The notes below the pieces were generated by a model that saw nothing but the letters and a program-made list of their open reading frames with translations, was not told the DNA's origin and ran no database searches. This document shows, piece after piece, positions 8,437-19,837 of a stretch of DNA of 64,000 nt; positions within the stretch are counted from its first letter, which is position 1; every line of letters begins with the position of its first letter. The DNA is from Stenotrophomonas maltophilia. Lineage in GTDB: Bacteria; Pseudomonadota; Gammaproteobacteria; Xanthomonadales; Xanthomonadaceae. The DNA is taken from assembly GCF_003205835.1 (NCBI RefSeq), contig NZ_CP029773.1:3566501-3630500 (forward strand), given 5' to 3'. The position numbers and the translations under genes were made by a program.

Positions 8437-10401
8437 GTGAAACACCGTCATCTCCTGCTGGCCTCGGCAATCGCCGCCGCCACGTTGGCCCTGGTCGCCT
8501 GCAAGAAGGAAGCTGCCCCAGGCACCGATACCGCCAGCAGCAGCGCCCCGGCCGGCGAAACCGCCGACCAGTTCGTGGCCCGCATCAATGCCGAATTCAA
8601 GGCCGCCTACCCGGAGATGACCTCGGCGCAGTGGCTGTCCTCCACCTACATCAACAGTGATTCGGAACGCATCGCGGCCAAGGCCAACGAGCGTTCGCTC
8701 ACCCAGCTCAACCGTTGGATCGAACAGGCCGCCACGTTCGACGGCAAGCCGATGAGCGAGGACAGCAAGCGCGCGATCCACCTGCTGAAACTGATGTCCT
8801 CGATGCCGGCACCGCGCGACCCGGCCAAACTGGCCGAGCTGACCCAGATCGCCACCCGCATGGAAGGCAGCTACGGTGCCGGCAAGTACTGCACCGACGC
8901 CAACGATCCGAACTCCTGCCGCCAGCTGGGCGAGCTGGAGCAGGTGCTCGCGCGCAGCCGCGACTACGACAAGCAGCTCGATGCCTGGCAGGGCTGGCAC
9001 AGCACCACCAAGAGCATGCGCGGCGACTACCAGAAGTTCGTCGGCCTGGTGAATGAAGGCGCCAAGGGCATGGGCTTCACCGATGCCGGCCAGATGTGGC
9101 GCAGTGGCTATGACATGCCGCCGGAACAGATCGGCCCGGAAACCGATCGCCTGTGGGAACAGGTCAAGCCGATGTACGAGCAGCTGCACTGCTACGCGCG
9201 CGGCAAGCTGGACAAGACCTACGGCAAGGACAAGGCGGAAGTGGGCAACGGCCTGATCGCCGCGCACCTGCTGGGCAACATGTGGCAGCAGGACTGGTCG
9301 AACCTGTGGGACCAGCTGGAACCGTACCCGGGTGCCGGCAGCCTGGACATCACTGCAGCGCTGGAAAAGCAGTACCAGACCAACCTGAGCGCAGCGCTGG
9401 CCAAGGCCGGCAAGGACGCCAACGTGGCCGCGCAGTACAAGGCGCAGCGCGAGGCCGAACTGCGTACCGCCAAGCAGATGACCGAGCGCGCGCAGGACTT
9501 CTACGTGTCGTTGGGCATGCCGTCGCTGCCGCAGTCGTACTGGGAGAAGACCCAGTTCATCAAGCCCGACGATCGCGACGTGGTCTGCCACGCCAGCGCC
9601 TGGGACATGAACATGGAAGGCGACGTGCGCACCAAGATGTGCATCAAGCCGAACGAAGAGAACTTCACCACCATCTACCACGAGCTGGGCCACATCTATT
9701 ACGACCTGGCCTACAACCCGCTGCCGCCGCTGTTCCAGGGCGGTGCCAACGATGGCTTCCATGAAGCGATCGGCGACACCATCGTGCTGGCGATGACGCC
9801 CAAGTACCTCAGCTCGATCGGCCTGGTCGATGCACCGACCGAGAGCCGCGAGGCAGTCATCAACAACCAGATGCGCATGGCGCTGTCGGGCGTATCGTTC
9901 CTGCCGTTCGGGCTGATGATCGACCGCTGGCGCTGGGGCGTGTTCGATGGTTCGATCACCGCCGACAACTACAACAAGGCGTGGTGGGACCTGAAGGCAA
10001 AGTACCAGGGCGTGGCGCCGGCCGGCACCCGTGGCGAAGAATTCTTCGACCCGGGCGCGAAGTACCACGTTCCGGGCAACACCCCGTACACGCGTTACTT
10101 CCTGGCGCGCATCCTGCAGTTCCAGTTCTACAAGGGCCTGTGCGACGCGGCCGGCTACAAGGGCCCGCTGCATGAGTGCACCTTCTACGGCAACAAGGAA
10201 GCCGGCCAGAAGTACTGGGCGATGCTGAGCAAGGGCGCCAGCCAGCCGTGGCAGGCCACGCTGAAGGAGTTGACCGGCACCGACAAGCTCGATGCCGGCC
10301 CGATGATCGAGTACTTCACCCCGGTCAACGAGTGGCTGAAGCAGCAGAACGAAGGCCAGATGTGCGGCTGGCAGGCCAACGCGGCACCGGCGGCGAAATG
10401 A
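8437..10401 (+). CDS. M2-family zinc dipeptidyl carboxypeptidase (ACE-like), lipoprotein
   Basis: A 654-residue peptidyl-dipeptidase of the angiotensin-converting-enzyme family. The N-terminus is a lipoprotein signal peptide (lipobox LVAC near residue 24), so it is probably anchored in the periplasm. The zinc site is intact: HELGH at residues 415-419 and the third ligand Glu443 in HEAIGD, exactly 24 residues after the second His as in ACE. The family removes C-terminal dipeptides. The GTG start at 8437 is preceded by AAGGA at good spacing; upstream in-frame ATGs fall in the repeat module. Length fits bacterial M2 enzymes with a single catalytic domain. It is monocistronic, with a strong terminator just after the stop codon. 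Confidence 0.95.
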   Translation: MKHRHLLLASAIAAATLALVACKKEAAPGTDTASSSAPAGETADQFVARINAEFKAAYPEMTSAQWLSSTYINSDSERIAAKANERSLTQLNRWIEQAATFDGKPMSEDSKRAIHLLKLMSSMPAPRDPAKLAELTQIATRMEGSYGAGKYCTDANDPNSCRQLGELEQVLARSRDYDKQLDAWQGWHSTTKSMRGDYQKFVGLVNEGAKGMGFTDAGQMWRSGYDMPPEQIGPETDRLWEQVKPMYEQLHCYARGKLDKTYGKDKAEVGNGLIAAHLLGNMWQQDWSNLWDQLEPYPGAGSLDITAALEKQYQTNLSAALAKAGKDANVAAQYKAQREAELRTAKQMTERAQDFYVSLGMPSLPQSYWEKTQFIKPDDRDVVCHASAWDMNMEGDVRTKMCIKPNEENFTTIYHELGHIYYDLAYNPLPPLFQGGANDGFHEAIGDTIVLAMTPKYLSSIGLVDAPTESREAVINNQMRMALSGVSFLPFGLMIDRWRWGVFDGSITADNYNKAWWDLKAKYQGVAPAGTRGEEFFDPGAKYHVPGNTPYTRYFLARILQFQFYKGLCDAAGYKGPLHECTFYGNKEAGQKYWAMLSKGASQPWQATLKELTGTDKLDAGPMIEYFTPVNEWLKQQNEGQMCGWQANAAPAAK

Positions 10402-10403
10402 AA

Positions 10404-10435
10404 AAAGGGGCGGATCCGCAAGGATCCGCCCCTTT
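10404..10435. terminator. Bidirectional terminator between the M2 peptidase gene and the convergent gene
   Basis: A perfect 14-bp stem with a GCAA loop begins three bases after the peptidase stop codon. It ends with TTT on the plus strand and a run of six T on the minus strand, so it can serve both converging genes. Confidence 0.9.
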
Positions 10436-10438
10436 CCG

Positions 10439-10509
10439 GTAGTGCCGGCCGCTGGCCGGCAACCACGCGATGAAGACCCAACGGGCAGCCGGCCAGCGGC
10501 CGGCTCTAC
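10439..10509. repeat. Pair of inverted SMAG (GTAG-headed) repeats
   Basis: A GTAG-headed GC palindrome (10439-10460) faces a mirror copy ending in CTAC (10488-10509), separated by 27 bp. Head-to-head pairs of this sort are typical of REP-type elements in Stenotrophomonas. Confidence 0.85.
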
Positions 10510-10520
10510 CGAAATGCCTG

Positions 10521-10913
10521 TCAGCTGTCCTTCTTCGCCGCCATCGCGGCAGCCAGTTCGGCCTTGAATTCTTCGAAGGTCTGGCCCTTCTCTTTCGCTT
10601 CGGCCTGCGCGGCATCGCGCAGCGCATCGGAATACATCAGGCGCACCGGCGTACCGTTGCGCTCGTGCAGTTCACCGGCCTGCATGATCAGCGCCAGCAC
10701 CTGCGCGGCCGAGTCACTGTGCCCGGCGATGCGGCCATCCATGCCCAGCACCCATTCGCCATCACGGCGCACGACACCGGCCAGCAGGGTGCGCTGCGCA
10801 TCGCGCAGCTCGGCATGCGGCTCCACCGGCGAGGCCTGGGCAGCGGCCTTGTTGGCGGCCTGCTTTTCCTGGCGACGGCGCTGGTCGCGGCGGGTCTTGG
10901 AGCTGGTGGACAT
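10521..10913 (-). CDS. Conserved small hypothetical protein
   Basis: A 130-residue soluble protein that I do not recognise. The N-terminus is very basic (SSKTRRDQRRRQEKQAANK). It is followed by a central region (LRDAQRTLLAGVVRRDGEWVLGMDGRI) and a long charged helix near the C-terminus (DALRDAAQAEAKEKGQTFEEFKAELAAAMAAKK), which may form a coiled coil. There is no signal peptide or membrane segment. The ATG at 10913 begins the region with codon use like its neighbours; the frame is open further upstream, but that part reads antisense-like. It lies 68 bp downstream of the siderophore-interacting protein gene on the same strand, so the two may be cotranscribed. No function can be given. Confidence 0.7.
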   Translation of the reverse strand: MSTSSKTRRDQRRRQEKQAANKAAAQASPVEPHAELRDAQRTLLAGVVRRDGEWVLGMDGRIAGHSDSAAQVLALIMQAGELHERNGTPVRLMYSDALRDAAQAEAKEKGQTFEEFKAELAAAMAAKKDS

Positions 10914-10981
10914 GGTGCGGTACCGCTGCGAGGGGGGCGCAAGGATAGCGCACCCCGCCCGCAGCGCCGCTTCACGTCGCC

Positions 10982-11878
10982 TCAGTCCAGTACTTTGCCG
11001 TGCCTCCAGTAGCCCATGAAGGTGATCGCGCGGCGGTCCAGCCCACAGTCGCGGACCAGATGGCGGCGGATCGCCATCACGGCCCCTGCCTCGCCTGCCA
11101 CCCAGGCATACAGCGGTCCGCCCACACTGGCATCGGCCTGCTCCCAGAGGATCTGCGCGTCGACGTCGATCTCTTCCAGCGCATCGTCGGCAGCCACGCT
11201 CGACGACGCCGCCAAGCGCGCCTGCACTGCCTGCAGCAGGGGCTGCCCGTACGTCGCCTGCCCGCGCGGCAACCACACCAGCTCGGCCGTGGCCGGCGCC
11301 TTCAGCGGTACCGCATCACCGGCCTGCGCCACCTCCAGCAGGGCCAGCGTGCGCGGCGGATCCACCATGGCCGCCAGTTCCTCGAGAATCCCGGCCACTG
11401 CCGGCAACGCGGTCTCGTCAGCCACCAGCAGCACCTGGCCAACGCCGGCCGGCGGCTTCCATTCCCAGCCCTCGCTGCTCTCGGCGCAGTCGGCGTCCGG
11501 GGCCAGCAGCACCACGCGGTCTCCCGGCCTTGCATGCATGGCCCAGCGCGAAGCGGGCCCGGTCACGCCGTGGATGACGAAATCGACGTCGACCTCGCCC
11601 TGCTCGGCGCGTAGCTGGCGGATCGTGTAGGTGCGCATCGGCGGGCGCTGATCATCCGGCAGCGCCCGGTAGCGCGGGTACCAGTCCTCGCCGCTGGGGA
11701 CCTGCGGCAGGTCCTGGCCGGGCAAGGGGAAGAACACCTTGATCCGCTGGTCCGGGCCTTCGGTCTTCATCCGCGCCACGTCGGCACCAGTGAACACCAT
11801 GCGGTCCAGGGAAGGGGAGAGAACGCGGCGCTCCTTCAGCGCCACCTCGAACAGGCGGTAGGTCTGCTGCGCAGCCAT
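10982..11878 (-). CDS. Siderophore-interacting FAD/NAD(P)H flavoprotein (ViuB/SIP family)
   Basis: A 298-residue cytoplasmic oxidoreductase. The N-terminal half is an FAD-binding barrel with the family motif RTYTIR near residue 82 and a following VDVDFVIHG strand. The C-terminal half is the SIP domain with DETALPAVAGIL and the NAD(P)H-side motif GEAGAVMAIRRHLV. It ends in the family signature MGYWRHGK. SIP proteins reduce ferric siderophores to release iron inside the cell. A GAGG site lies nine bases before the ATG at 11878. No siderophore uptake or synthesis genes are next to it, so its ligand is unknown. Iron-responsive control would be expected, but I do not see a convincing Fur box in the 140 bp upstream. 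Confidence 0.9.
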   Translation of the reverse strand: MAAQQTYRLFEVALKERRVLSPSLDRMVFTGADVARMKTEGPDQRIKVFFPLPGQDLPQVPSGEDWYPRYRALPDDQRPPMRTYTIRQLRAEQGEVDVDFVIHGVTGPASRWAMHARPGDRVVLLAPDADCAESSEGWEWKPPAGVGQVLLVADETALPAVAGILEELAAMVDPPRTLALLEVAQAGDAVPLKAPATAELVWLPRGQATYGQPLLQAVQARLAASSSVAADDALEEIDVDAQILWEQADASVGGPLYAWVAGEAGAVMAIRRHLVRDCGLDRRAITFMGYWRHGKVLD

Positions 11879-12019
11879 GGGGGAACCTCATGCAACGACA
11901 TCGGATTGGCTGGCTGTCGTGCACCTGTGCACCGGCTGGCTGGAGTGCCCAGCCTAGTCCCGTGGTTTCCCGTCGCAAGCGCTGCGGGCGTCGCGGCCTG
12001 CCCTACCCCTGCACGCTGC

Positions 12020-13279
12020 TCAGTGACCCGTGCAGACTGCCTGCGCCGCGCGTTCACGTTGGTGTTCCCAGTACCAGAACACGAAACCAGCACCGAAGAA
12101 GGCGGCCTGGCCCAACGCCAGGTGCAGCGGGCTGGCGCTGAGCAGCGGCGACACCACGCCGGCCACCACGGTGCTGATCATCAGCTGCACGAAGGCCTGC
12201 AGCGACGAGGCCAGGCCGCGCTGGTGCGGGTACATGTCCAGCACCGCCAGCGCCAGGATCGGGAAAATCAGCGCCATGCCCATGCCGCCCAGGAAGATCG
12301 GCAGCACCGCCCACGGCAGCACGAACTGCGGGGCCAGCGCCACGTAGCCGACGTTCAGCAGCACCGACAGCGCGCACAGGACGAAACCGATGGCGACCTG
12401 GCGGGTGGGCGTGGTGTGCCCGGCCATGCGCCCCGACAGGAACGAGCCGGTGGTCATGCCGCCGATGGTGGGGATGAACAGCCAGGCAAAACCACCCTCG
12501 CCCAGATGCAGGTGCTGCATCACGAACACCGGCGCCGAGGAGATGTACAGGAAGATGCCGCCGAAACCGATGCTGCCGGCCAGCGCCAGGCGCAGGAACC
12601 GCGGGTTGAAACCAATGCGCACGTAATCGCGCATCAGCACGCGCGGCGACAACGGCACCCGTGCCTCCACCGGATGGGTTTCCGGCAGGTAGCGTGCGGT
12701 CGCCGCCAGCAGCACCAGCGCGAACACCACCAGGAACCAGAAGATCAGTGGCCAGCCGGCGCCGCTGAGCAGGATCCAGCCGCCGATGATCGGTGCGATC
12801 GCCGGAGCGATGCCGAACAGCATCGACACCTGGCTCATCAGTCGCTGCGCGTCGTGGCCGTGGTACAGGTCACGGATCACCGCACGACCGACGATCATGC
12901 CGACGCCTGCCGACAGGCCCTGCAGCGCGCGGAACGCCAGCAGCGTGGTCAGGTCGGTGGACAGCGCGCAGCCAACCGAAGCGCCGACGAACACCACCAG
13001 GCCGCCCAGGATCACCCGCTTGCGGCCCCAGGCATCGGACAGCGGGCCGTGTGCCAGGCTCATCAGGCCGTAGAACAGGAGGTACACGCTGATGGTCTGC
13101 TGCACTGCCACCTCGTCCACCGCCAGGCGCTGGGCCAGCTGCGGGAACGCCGGGAAGATGGTGTCGATCGAGAACGGACCGAACATGGCCAGGCCGGCGA
13201 GCAGCAGGGCCATGCGGCGGGTGGAAGGAGCAACAGCGGCGGTCATGGAGAAGGCGTCCGGCAGGGCCATGCGCGGCAC
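12020..13279 (-). CDS. Bcr/CflA-type MFS drug efflux transporter
   Basis: A protein of about 400-419 residues with twelve hydrophobic helices. The first helix region (MFGPFSIDTIFPAFPQLAQ) and the loop 2-3 motif (GPLSDAWGRKRVILGG) are typical of 12-helix DHA1 transporters of the Bcr/CflA group. Members export bicyclomycin, chloramphenicol, sulfonamides or cysteine; the substrate here is not known. Possible starts are ATGs at 13279, 13270 and 13246. None has a good ribosome site, and 13246 (MTAAVAP) gives the usual family length. The gene is divergent from the gcvP riboswitch region. The 180 bp upstream to the gcvP promoter hold no other gene. Confidence 0.88.
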   Translation of the reverse strand: MPRMALPDAFSMTAAVAPSTRRMALLLAGLAMFGPFSIDTIFPAFPQLAQRLAVDEVAVQQTISVYLLFYGLMSLAHGPLSDAWGRKRVILGGLVVFVGASVGCALSTDLTTLLAFRALQGLSAGVGMIVGRAVIRDLYHGHDAQRLMSQVSMLFGIAPAIAPIIGGWILLSGAGWPLIFWFLVVFALVLLAATARYLPETHPVEARVPLSPRVLMRDYVRIGFNPRFLRLALAGSIGFGGIFLYISSAPVFVMQHLHLGEGGFAWLFIPTIGGMTTGSFLSGRMAGHTTPTRQVAIGFVLCALSVLLNVGYVALAPQFVLPWAVLPIFLGGMGMALIFPILALAVLDMYPHQRGLASSLQAFVQLMISTVVAGVVSPLLSASPLHLALGQAAFFGAGFVFWYWEHQRERAAQAVCTGH

Positions 13280-13459
13280 GCACGGCGGGCGCCGGTCCCC
13301 CTGCAGCAGGGACGGCGCCAGATGAATTCGGGTATCCGCCCATCATAGGTGGGGATTGCGCCTGATGCCATGCAGCAGTGCACAAAACGCACGGACGGGC
13401 CATCGGCCATTCAGGCGCGGCGGCCAGGTCCGAAGGCGGCCGGCGCGCCCGCAACGGGC

Positions 13460-13465
13460 TATAAT
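13460..13465 (+). promoter_or_regulatory. Likely -10 element of the gcvP promoter
   Basis: An exact TATAAT lies about 15 bp upstream of the first glycine aptamer, which fits a transcript start just before the riboswitch. No matching TTGACA-like -35 is seen in the GC-rich sequence upstream. Confidence 0.6.
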
Positions 13466-13477
13466 CGGCGGGCAACA

Positions 13478-13645
13478 CGGTGGGAGAAGCGGAACACCGC
13501 TGCCGAAGGCGCAACGCCCGTAATCGCTCAGGCCCGATACCACCCGTAACACAACTCTGGAGAGACCGGTTCGATCCGGCGCCGAAGGGGCACGAAGCTG
13601 CGGTTCGCCGCGCTTCCAAACTCTCAGGCAAAAGGACAGAGGGGC
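13478..13645 (+). promoter_or_regulatory. Tandem glycine riboswitch controlling gcvP
   Basis: Two aptamers in series: about 13479-13548 (starting GGTGGGAGAAGCGG, with GCCGAAGG in the core) and about 13553-13643 (CTCTGGAGAGACCGG, GCCGAAGGGGC, ending CTCAGGCAAAAGGACAGAGG). These are the conserved cores of the glycine riboswitch, and the tandem arrangement is its classical form. It sits between the -10 element and the gcvP start. In the family, glycine binding turns on the glycine cleavage genes. The 65 bp between the second aptamer and the start codon, which include a CCGCCGACCGGCGG hairpin, probably form the expression platform. Confidence 0.93.
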
Positions 13646-13711
13646 GCCCCGCAGACCGCCGACCGGCGGCTTGTGCCCGTGCGTGTGCCCTTTCCTGACG
13701 GATCCTTCGCC

Positions 13712-16579
<2,868 letters not shown>

Positions 16580-16600
16580 TTCCTCGCTGCATCGGTAAAG

Positions 16601-16628
16601 AAAACGGCCCGCGCAAGCGGGCCGTTTT
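16601..16628. terminator. Bidirectional terminator after gcvP
   Basis: A perfect 12-bp stem AAAACGGCCCGC / GCGGGCCGTTTT with a GCAA loop gives T runs on both strands. It lies between gcvP and the convergent VOC protein gene. Confidence 0.92.
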
Positions 16629-16671
16629 CATAAGGGCGTATGGACCAGGGCCCACACCCACAAACATCTGA

Positions 16672-17082
16672 TCACGGGTCCGGCATCTGCCCCAAGCTCA
16701 ACTGCCACGACACGCCGAAGCGGTCCTGCACCCAGCCGTAGCGGTTGCTGAAGTCATAGTCGCCCACCGGCATCAACCAATGGCCGCCCTCACCCAGCAC
16801 GCGTGCGGCACGTTCGAACTGCTCGGCACCGGAACACTCGACGAACAACGAGATCGACGGGGTGAAGGTGAAATCGTGCACGTCCAGGCTGTCGAAGCAC
16901 AGGTAGTGGGTGCCACCGAGCAGGAAGATCGCCTGGCGGACCTGCCCCGGCACGCCGGCGCCGGCCCCCTCGGGATGGCGTTGCAGGGCCAGCAGGCGGA
17001 AATCGGCAAAGGCTTCGGCGTACAGGGCCAAGGCGGCCTCGGCCTGGCCGGTGAACATCAGGAAGGGGCGGCTGCGCAGCAT
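16672..17082 (-). CDS. VOC-superfamily protein (PhnB-like glyoxalase fold)
   Basis: A 136-residue cytoplasmic protein of the vicinal oxygen chelate superfamily, PhnB/3-dmu-9_3-mt branch. It starts RSRPFLMFTGQAEAALALYAEAF, the typical first beta-alpha unit in which the helix begins with A-E-x-A. It ends YDFSNRYGWVQDRFGVSWQLSLG, the usual DPFGxxW-like end of the fold. Members include small metal-dependent lyases and isomerases, but many have no known reaction. The ATG at 17082 is preceded by AGGAGT; an upstream ATG would add 12 residues without homology. Nothing nearby suggests a pathway. Confidence 0.85.
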   Translation of the reverse strand: MLRSRPFLMFTGQAEAALALYAEAFADFRLLALQRHPEGAGAGVPGQVRQAIFLLGGTHYLCFDSLDVHDFTFTPSISLFVECSGAEQFERAARVLGEGGHWLMPVGDYDFSNRYGWVQDRFGVSWQLSLGQMPDP

Positions 17083-17155
17083 GCGGTACTCCTGGTCGAC
17101 GGGCCGCTGACGGCCCACACGATCAGGATGGCACGGCAGATGTGCAGCCCCCGTG

Positions 17156-17177
17156 GTAGTGCCGGCCGCTGGCCGGC
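17156..17177 (+). repeat. Single SMAG (GTAG-headed) repeat
   Basis: A GTAG-headed palindrome with the same GC core as the other SMAG copies. It lies 9 bp past the stop codon of the amino-acid permease gene, between that gene and the VOC gene on the same strand. Confidence 0.8.
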
Positions 17178-17185
17178 AGCTTCAG

Positions 17186-18553
17186 TCACGCCTCGCGCAT
17201 GCGCCGTGCGATGGCGCTGCTGGCGGCAATCGTGGCGGTCAACGCCACCATCGACAGGAACTGCAGGCGGGTATGCGACTCACTCAACAGCAGGCCGAAG
17301 ATCAGTGCCAGAATCGCCAGCGCGCAGCAGGTCAGCCACGGGAAGCCGGCCATGCGGAACGGCAGCCGGGTACCCAGGCGATCCGCGCGACGACGCAGTA
17401 CCAGCTGCGACACCAGCGACAGCGTCCACACCAGCAGGCAGGTGGAACCGACGATGTTCAGCAGCACCGGCAGCACCCGGTCCGGGAACAGCAGCTCCAT
17501 CACCGTGGCGGCGAAACCGAACAGCACGCTGGCCAGCACAGCGATCACCGGCACCTGGCGCGGATCGGTCCAGCCCAACACGGCCGGCGCCTCACGACGC
17601 TGCGCCAGCGAATACATCATGCGCGAGGCACCGTAGAGGTTGGCATTGAGCGCCGACAGCAGCGCGATCACGGCAATCAGGGTGATGGCGGTACCGGCGC
17701 CCGGGATGCGAGCGATGTCCAGCACGGCGGCGAACGGCGACTTCAGTGCCTCGCTGGTCCATGGCACCACGGCGATGATCACGCTCAGCGAGCCGATGTA
17801 GAACACCAGGATGCGCCAGGCCACGGTGCGGATGGCACGGGCAATGCTGCGCTCGGGATCTTCGGTTTCGGCCGCCGCCACGGCCACGATCTCGGTGCCA
17901 CCGAAGGCAAAAACGACAACCAGCAGCGCCGCACCGATCCCGGCCAGCCCCTTCGGCGCGAAGCCGCCATGCTCGGTGAAGTTGCTCAGGCCCGGCGAGG
18001 TCACCTGCGGCAGCCAGCCCATCAGCAGCGCCACACCGATGGCGATGAAGGCCAGGATCGCCGCCACCTTGAGGATGGCGAACCAGAATTCGAACTCGCC
18101 GAAGTTCTTCACCCCCAGCAGGTTGATCGCGGTGAAGAACAGCATGAAGGCCAACGCCGCCATTGGTACCGGTATTGCCGGCCAGACCGTGGCCAGCAGC
18201 CCGGCAGCCCCCACTGCTTCGGCGGCGATCACGATCACCAGCTGCACCCACCACAGCCAGCCCACGGTGGCACCGGCGGTAGCACCCATGGCGTCGGCTG
18301 CATACACCGAGAACGCGCCGCTGGTGGGCTTGGCCGCCGCCATCTCACCCAGCGCGTTCATCACGATGATCACCAGCGCACCAGCGACCAGATACGACAC
18401 CAGAACCGCCGGACCGGCCGCCTGCACACCCACGCCCGAGCCGAGGAACAGGCCGGCGCCGATGGCGCTGCCCAGACCCATCATGATCAGCTGGCGGGGC
18501 TTGAGCGAATGTCCGAGGCGGGACGGCGAAGCGGTCGGAATCGAGTTGGGCAT
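17186..18553 (-). CDS. APC-superfamily amino-acid permease
   Basis: A 455-residue inner-membrane transporter with twelve predicted helices. The N-terminal motif (LKPRQLIMMGLGSAIGAGLFLGSG) and the helix 6-8 region (FAFGGTEIVAVAAAETEDPERSI) are typical of the proton-coupled amino-acid transporter family (AAT: GabP, AnsP, ProY, CycA). The substrate cannot be read from the sequence. It is 82 bp downstream of a PAS-AraC type regulator gene on the same strand, so the regulator may control the permease or respond to its substrate. No clear ribosome site precedes the ATG at 18553; it is chosen because homology begins there. Confidence 0.92.
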   Translation of the reverse strand: MPNSIPTASPSRLGHSLKPRQLIMMGLGSAIGAGLFLGSGVGVQAAGPAVLVSYLVAGALVIIVMNALGEMAAAKPTSGAFSVYAADAMGATAGATVGWLWWVQLVIVIAAEAVGAAGLLATVWPAIPVPMAALAFMLFFTAINLLGVKNFGEFEFWFAILKVAAILAFIAIGVALLMGWLPQVTSPGLSNFTEHGGFAPKGLAGIGAALLVVVFAFGGTEIVAVAAAETEDPERSIARAIRTVAWRILVFYIGSLSVIIAVVPWTSEALKSPFAAVLDIARIPGAGTAITLIAVIALLSALNANLYGASRMMYSLAQRREAPAVLGWTDPRQVPVIAVLASVLFGFAATVMELLFPDRVLPVLLNIVGSTCLLVWTLSLVSQLVLRRRADRLGTRLPFRMAGFPWLTCCALAILALIFGLLLSESHTRLQFLSMVALTATIAASSAIARRMREA

Positions 18554-18635
18554 CGGCGGGGCTGGCGGCGGGCTACAGGGGCGACACCTTACCCTGTCCC
18601 ATGCCCACGGGGATAGGCACAGCGCAGCAGGCGAC

Positions 18636-19358
18636 TCAGGCCAGCGCCGGCTCGCCGACGTTGCCACCAATACGGGCCCGGTAGGCGCGCGGCGAGAAAC
18701 CGGTTTCAGCCTTGAACTTGCGGGTAAAGGCGCTCTGGTCGCTGAAACCGCAGGCCTGGCCGATGCAGGCGATGCTGTCGTCACCGTGCAGCAGGTGCAT
18801 GGCCATCTGGATCCGCAGCCGGGTCAGCACCTGCTGCGGGGTCATCTGGAACACCTTGCGGAAGCTGCGCTCCAGCTTCGACAGCGAGAAGCCGGTGATG
18901 TCCAGCAGGGTCTGCATGCGCACGTTCTCGGCGTAGTGCGCATTGAGGTGGGCCAGGGCCAGCCGCAGCTGCTCGTATTGGGTGCCCAGGCTGTCCTTCT
19001 GGCCGAGGTCGCGGGATATGCCGATCAGGCCCTCGATGGCCCCATCGACCACCAGCGGGCGCTTGCAGGTCAGGCACCAGCCCGGTTCGCGGTTGGCGAA
19101 CAGGTGCAGCTCCATCAGGTTCTCGATCACCTCACCGGACAGCACGCGGGCGTCCTGGTCGACGTAGTCCGCACTGAGGCCGGTCGGGTAGATTTCAGCA
19201 GCGGTACGCCCGATCACGTCCTTGCGCGCGCGCAGGCCCAGCCGCCGCAGCATGGTCTGGTTGACGTGGGTGTAACGCCCCTGAAGGTCCTTGATGAAGA
19301 ACAGCACATCCGGGATGGCGTCGAACAGGGCTTCGATGTCGGCGGGCTCGACTCGCAT
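18636..19358 (-). CDS. PAS domain-containing AraC-family transcriptional regulator
   Basis: A 240-residue regulator. Residues 1-115 form a PAS domain (IEALFDAIPDVLFFIKDLQGRYTHVN, then a WCLTCKRPLVVDGAIEGLIGISRDL strand). Residues 135-230 form an AraC-type double helix-turn-helix (LLDITGFSLSKLERSFRKVF and IACIGQACGFSDQSAFTRKFK, ending GFSPRAYRA). An N-terminal PAS in place of the common cupin suggests it senses a small ligand or redox state, or that it binds one through CxxC-like residues (W-C-L-T-C near residue 93). It lies upstream of the amino-acid permease gene on the same strand. Start: the ATG at 19358 begins the PAS domain; the longer open frame upstream is not protein-like. Confidence 0.9.
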   Translation of the reverse strand: MRVEPADIEALFDAIPDVLFFIKDLQGRYTHVNQTMLRRLGLRARKDVIGRTAAEIYPTGLSADYVDQDARVLSGEVIENLMELHLFANREPGWCLTCKRPLVVDGAIEGLIGISRDLGQKDSLGTQYEQLRLALAHLNAHYAENVRMQTLLDITGFSLSKLERSFRKVFQMTPQQVLTRLRIQMAMHLLHGDDSIACIGQACGFSDQSAFTRKFKAETGFSPRAYRARIGGNVGEPALA

Positions 19359-19465
19359 GCCACAAGCATAGCCGAGGCCCCTTGCCGGTGCGATCACCCT
19401 TGCGGGACTTGCGCTTAACGCCGCCAGGCCCACCGTGGGGGCCAGCCCCCATCGGAGAACCGGCC

Positions 19466-19681
19466 ATGCCCCGCGGTGACAAGTCCGCCTATACCGAAAA
19501 GCAGAAGCGCCAGGCCGAGCACATCGAAGAGAGCGAGCGCGAGCGCGGTGCCAGCGAAAGCACCGCAGAGCGCATAGCATGGGCGACCGTGAACAAGCAG
19601 GACGGTGGGGGCAAGCGCAGTGGTAGTGGGCGCAAGGTGGCGAAGAAGCTCGCCACCAGGAAGTCTTCCGCCCGCAGCTGA
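19466..19681 (+). CDS. Small basic protein of the family annotated as plasmid stabilization protein
   Basis: A 71-residue, very polar protein. It starts MPRGDKSAYTEKQKRQAEHIE and carries AERIAWATVNKQDGGGKRSGSG, the conserved core of a small chromosomal family that databases often call plasmid stabilization protein. There is no proof of any plasmid role. Charge pattern suggests a nucleic-acid-binding or stress-related helix followed by a flexible basic tail. The ATG at 19466 is preceded by GGAG at good spacing. It is divergent from the PAS-AraC regulator gene. Confidence 0.8.
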   Translation: MPRGDKSAYTEKQKRQAEHIEESERERGASESTAERIAWATVNKQDGGGKRSGSGRKVAKKLATRKSSARS

Positions 19682-19837
19682 CACCCACGATGACAGCCCT
19701 TGCCCTTGTGCCCGAACTCTCCGATAGGCTTGCGCCACCTGCCGGAAGGTCAAATCATCAAAGGCGCCGCTCCTGGAGCCTTCAGAAATCCTGAAACTGC
19801 ACGGGATCGGACCTCCCCATCCGCACTCTTGGTCTAC

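Noticed and set aside
8242..10173. Open frame of 643 codons opposite the M2 peptidase gene
   Set aside because: Antisense shadow of a gene with an intact zinc motif; no recognisable protein features.
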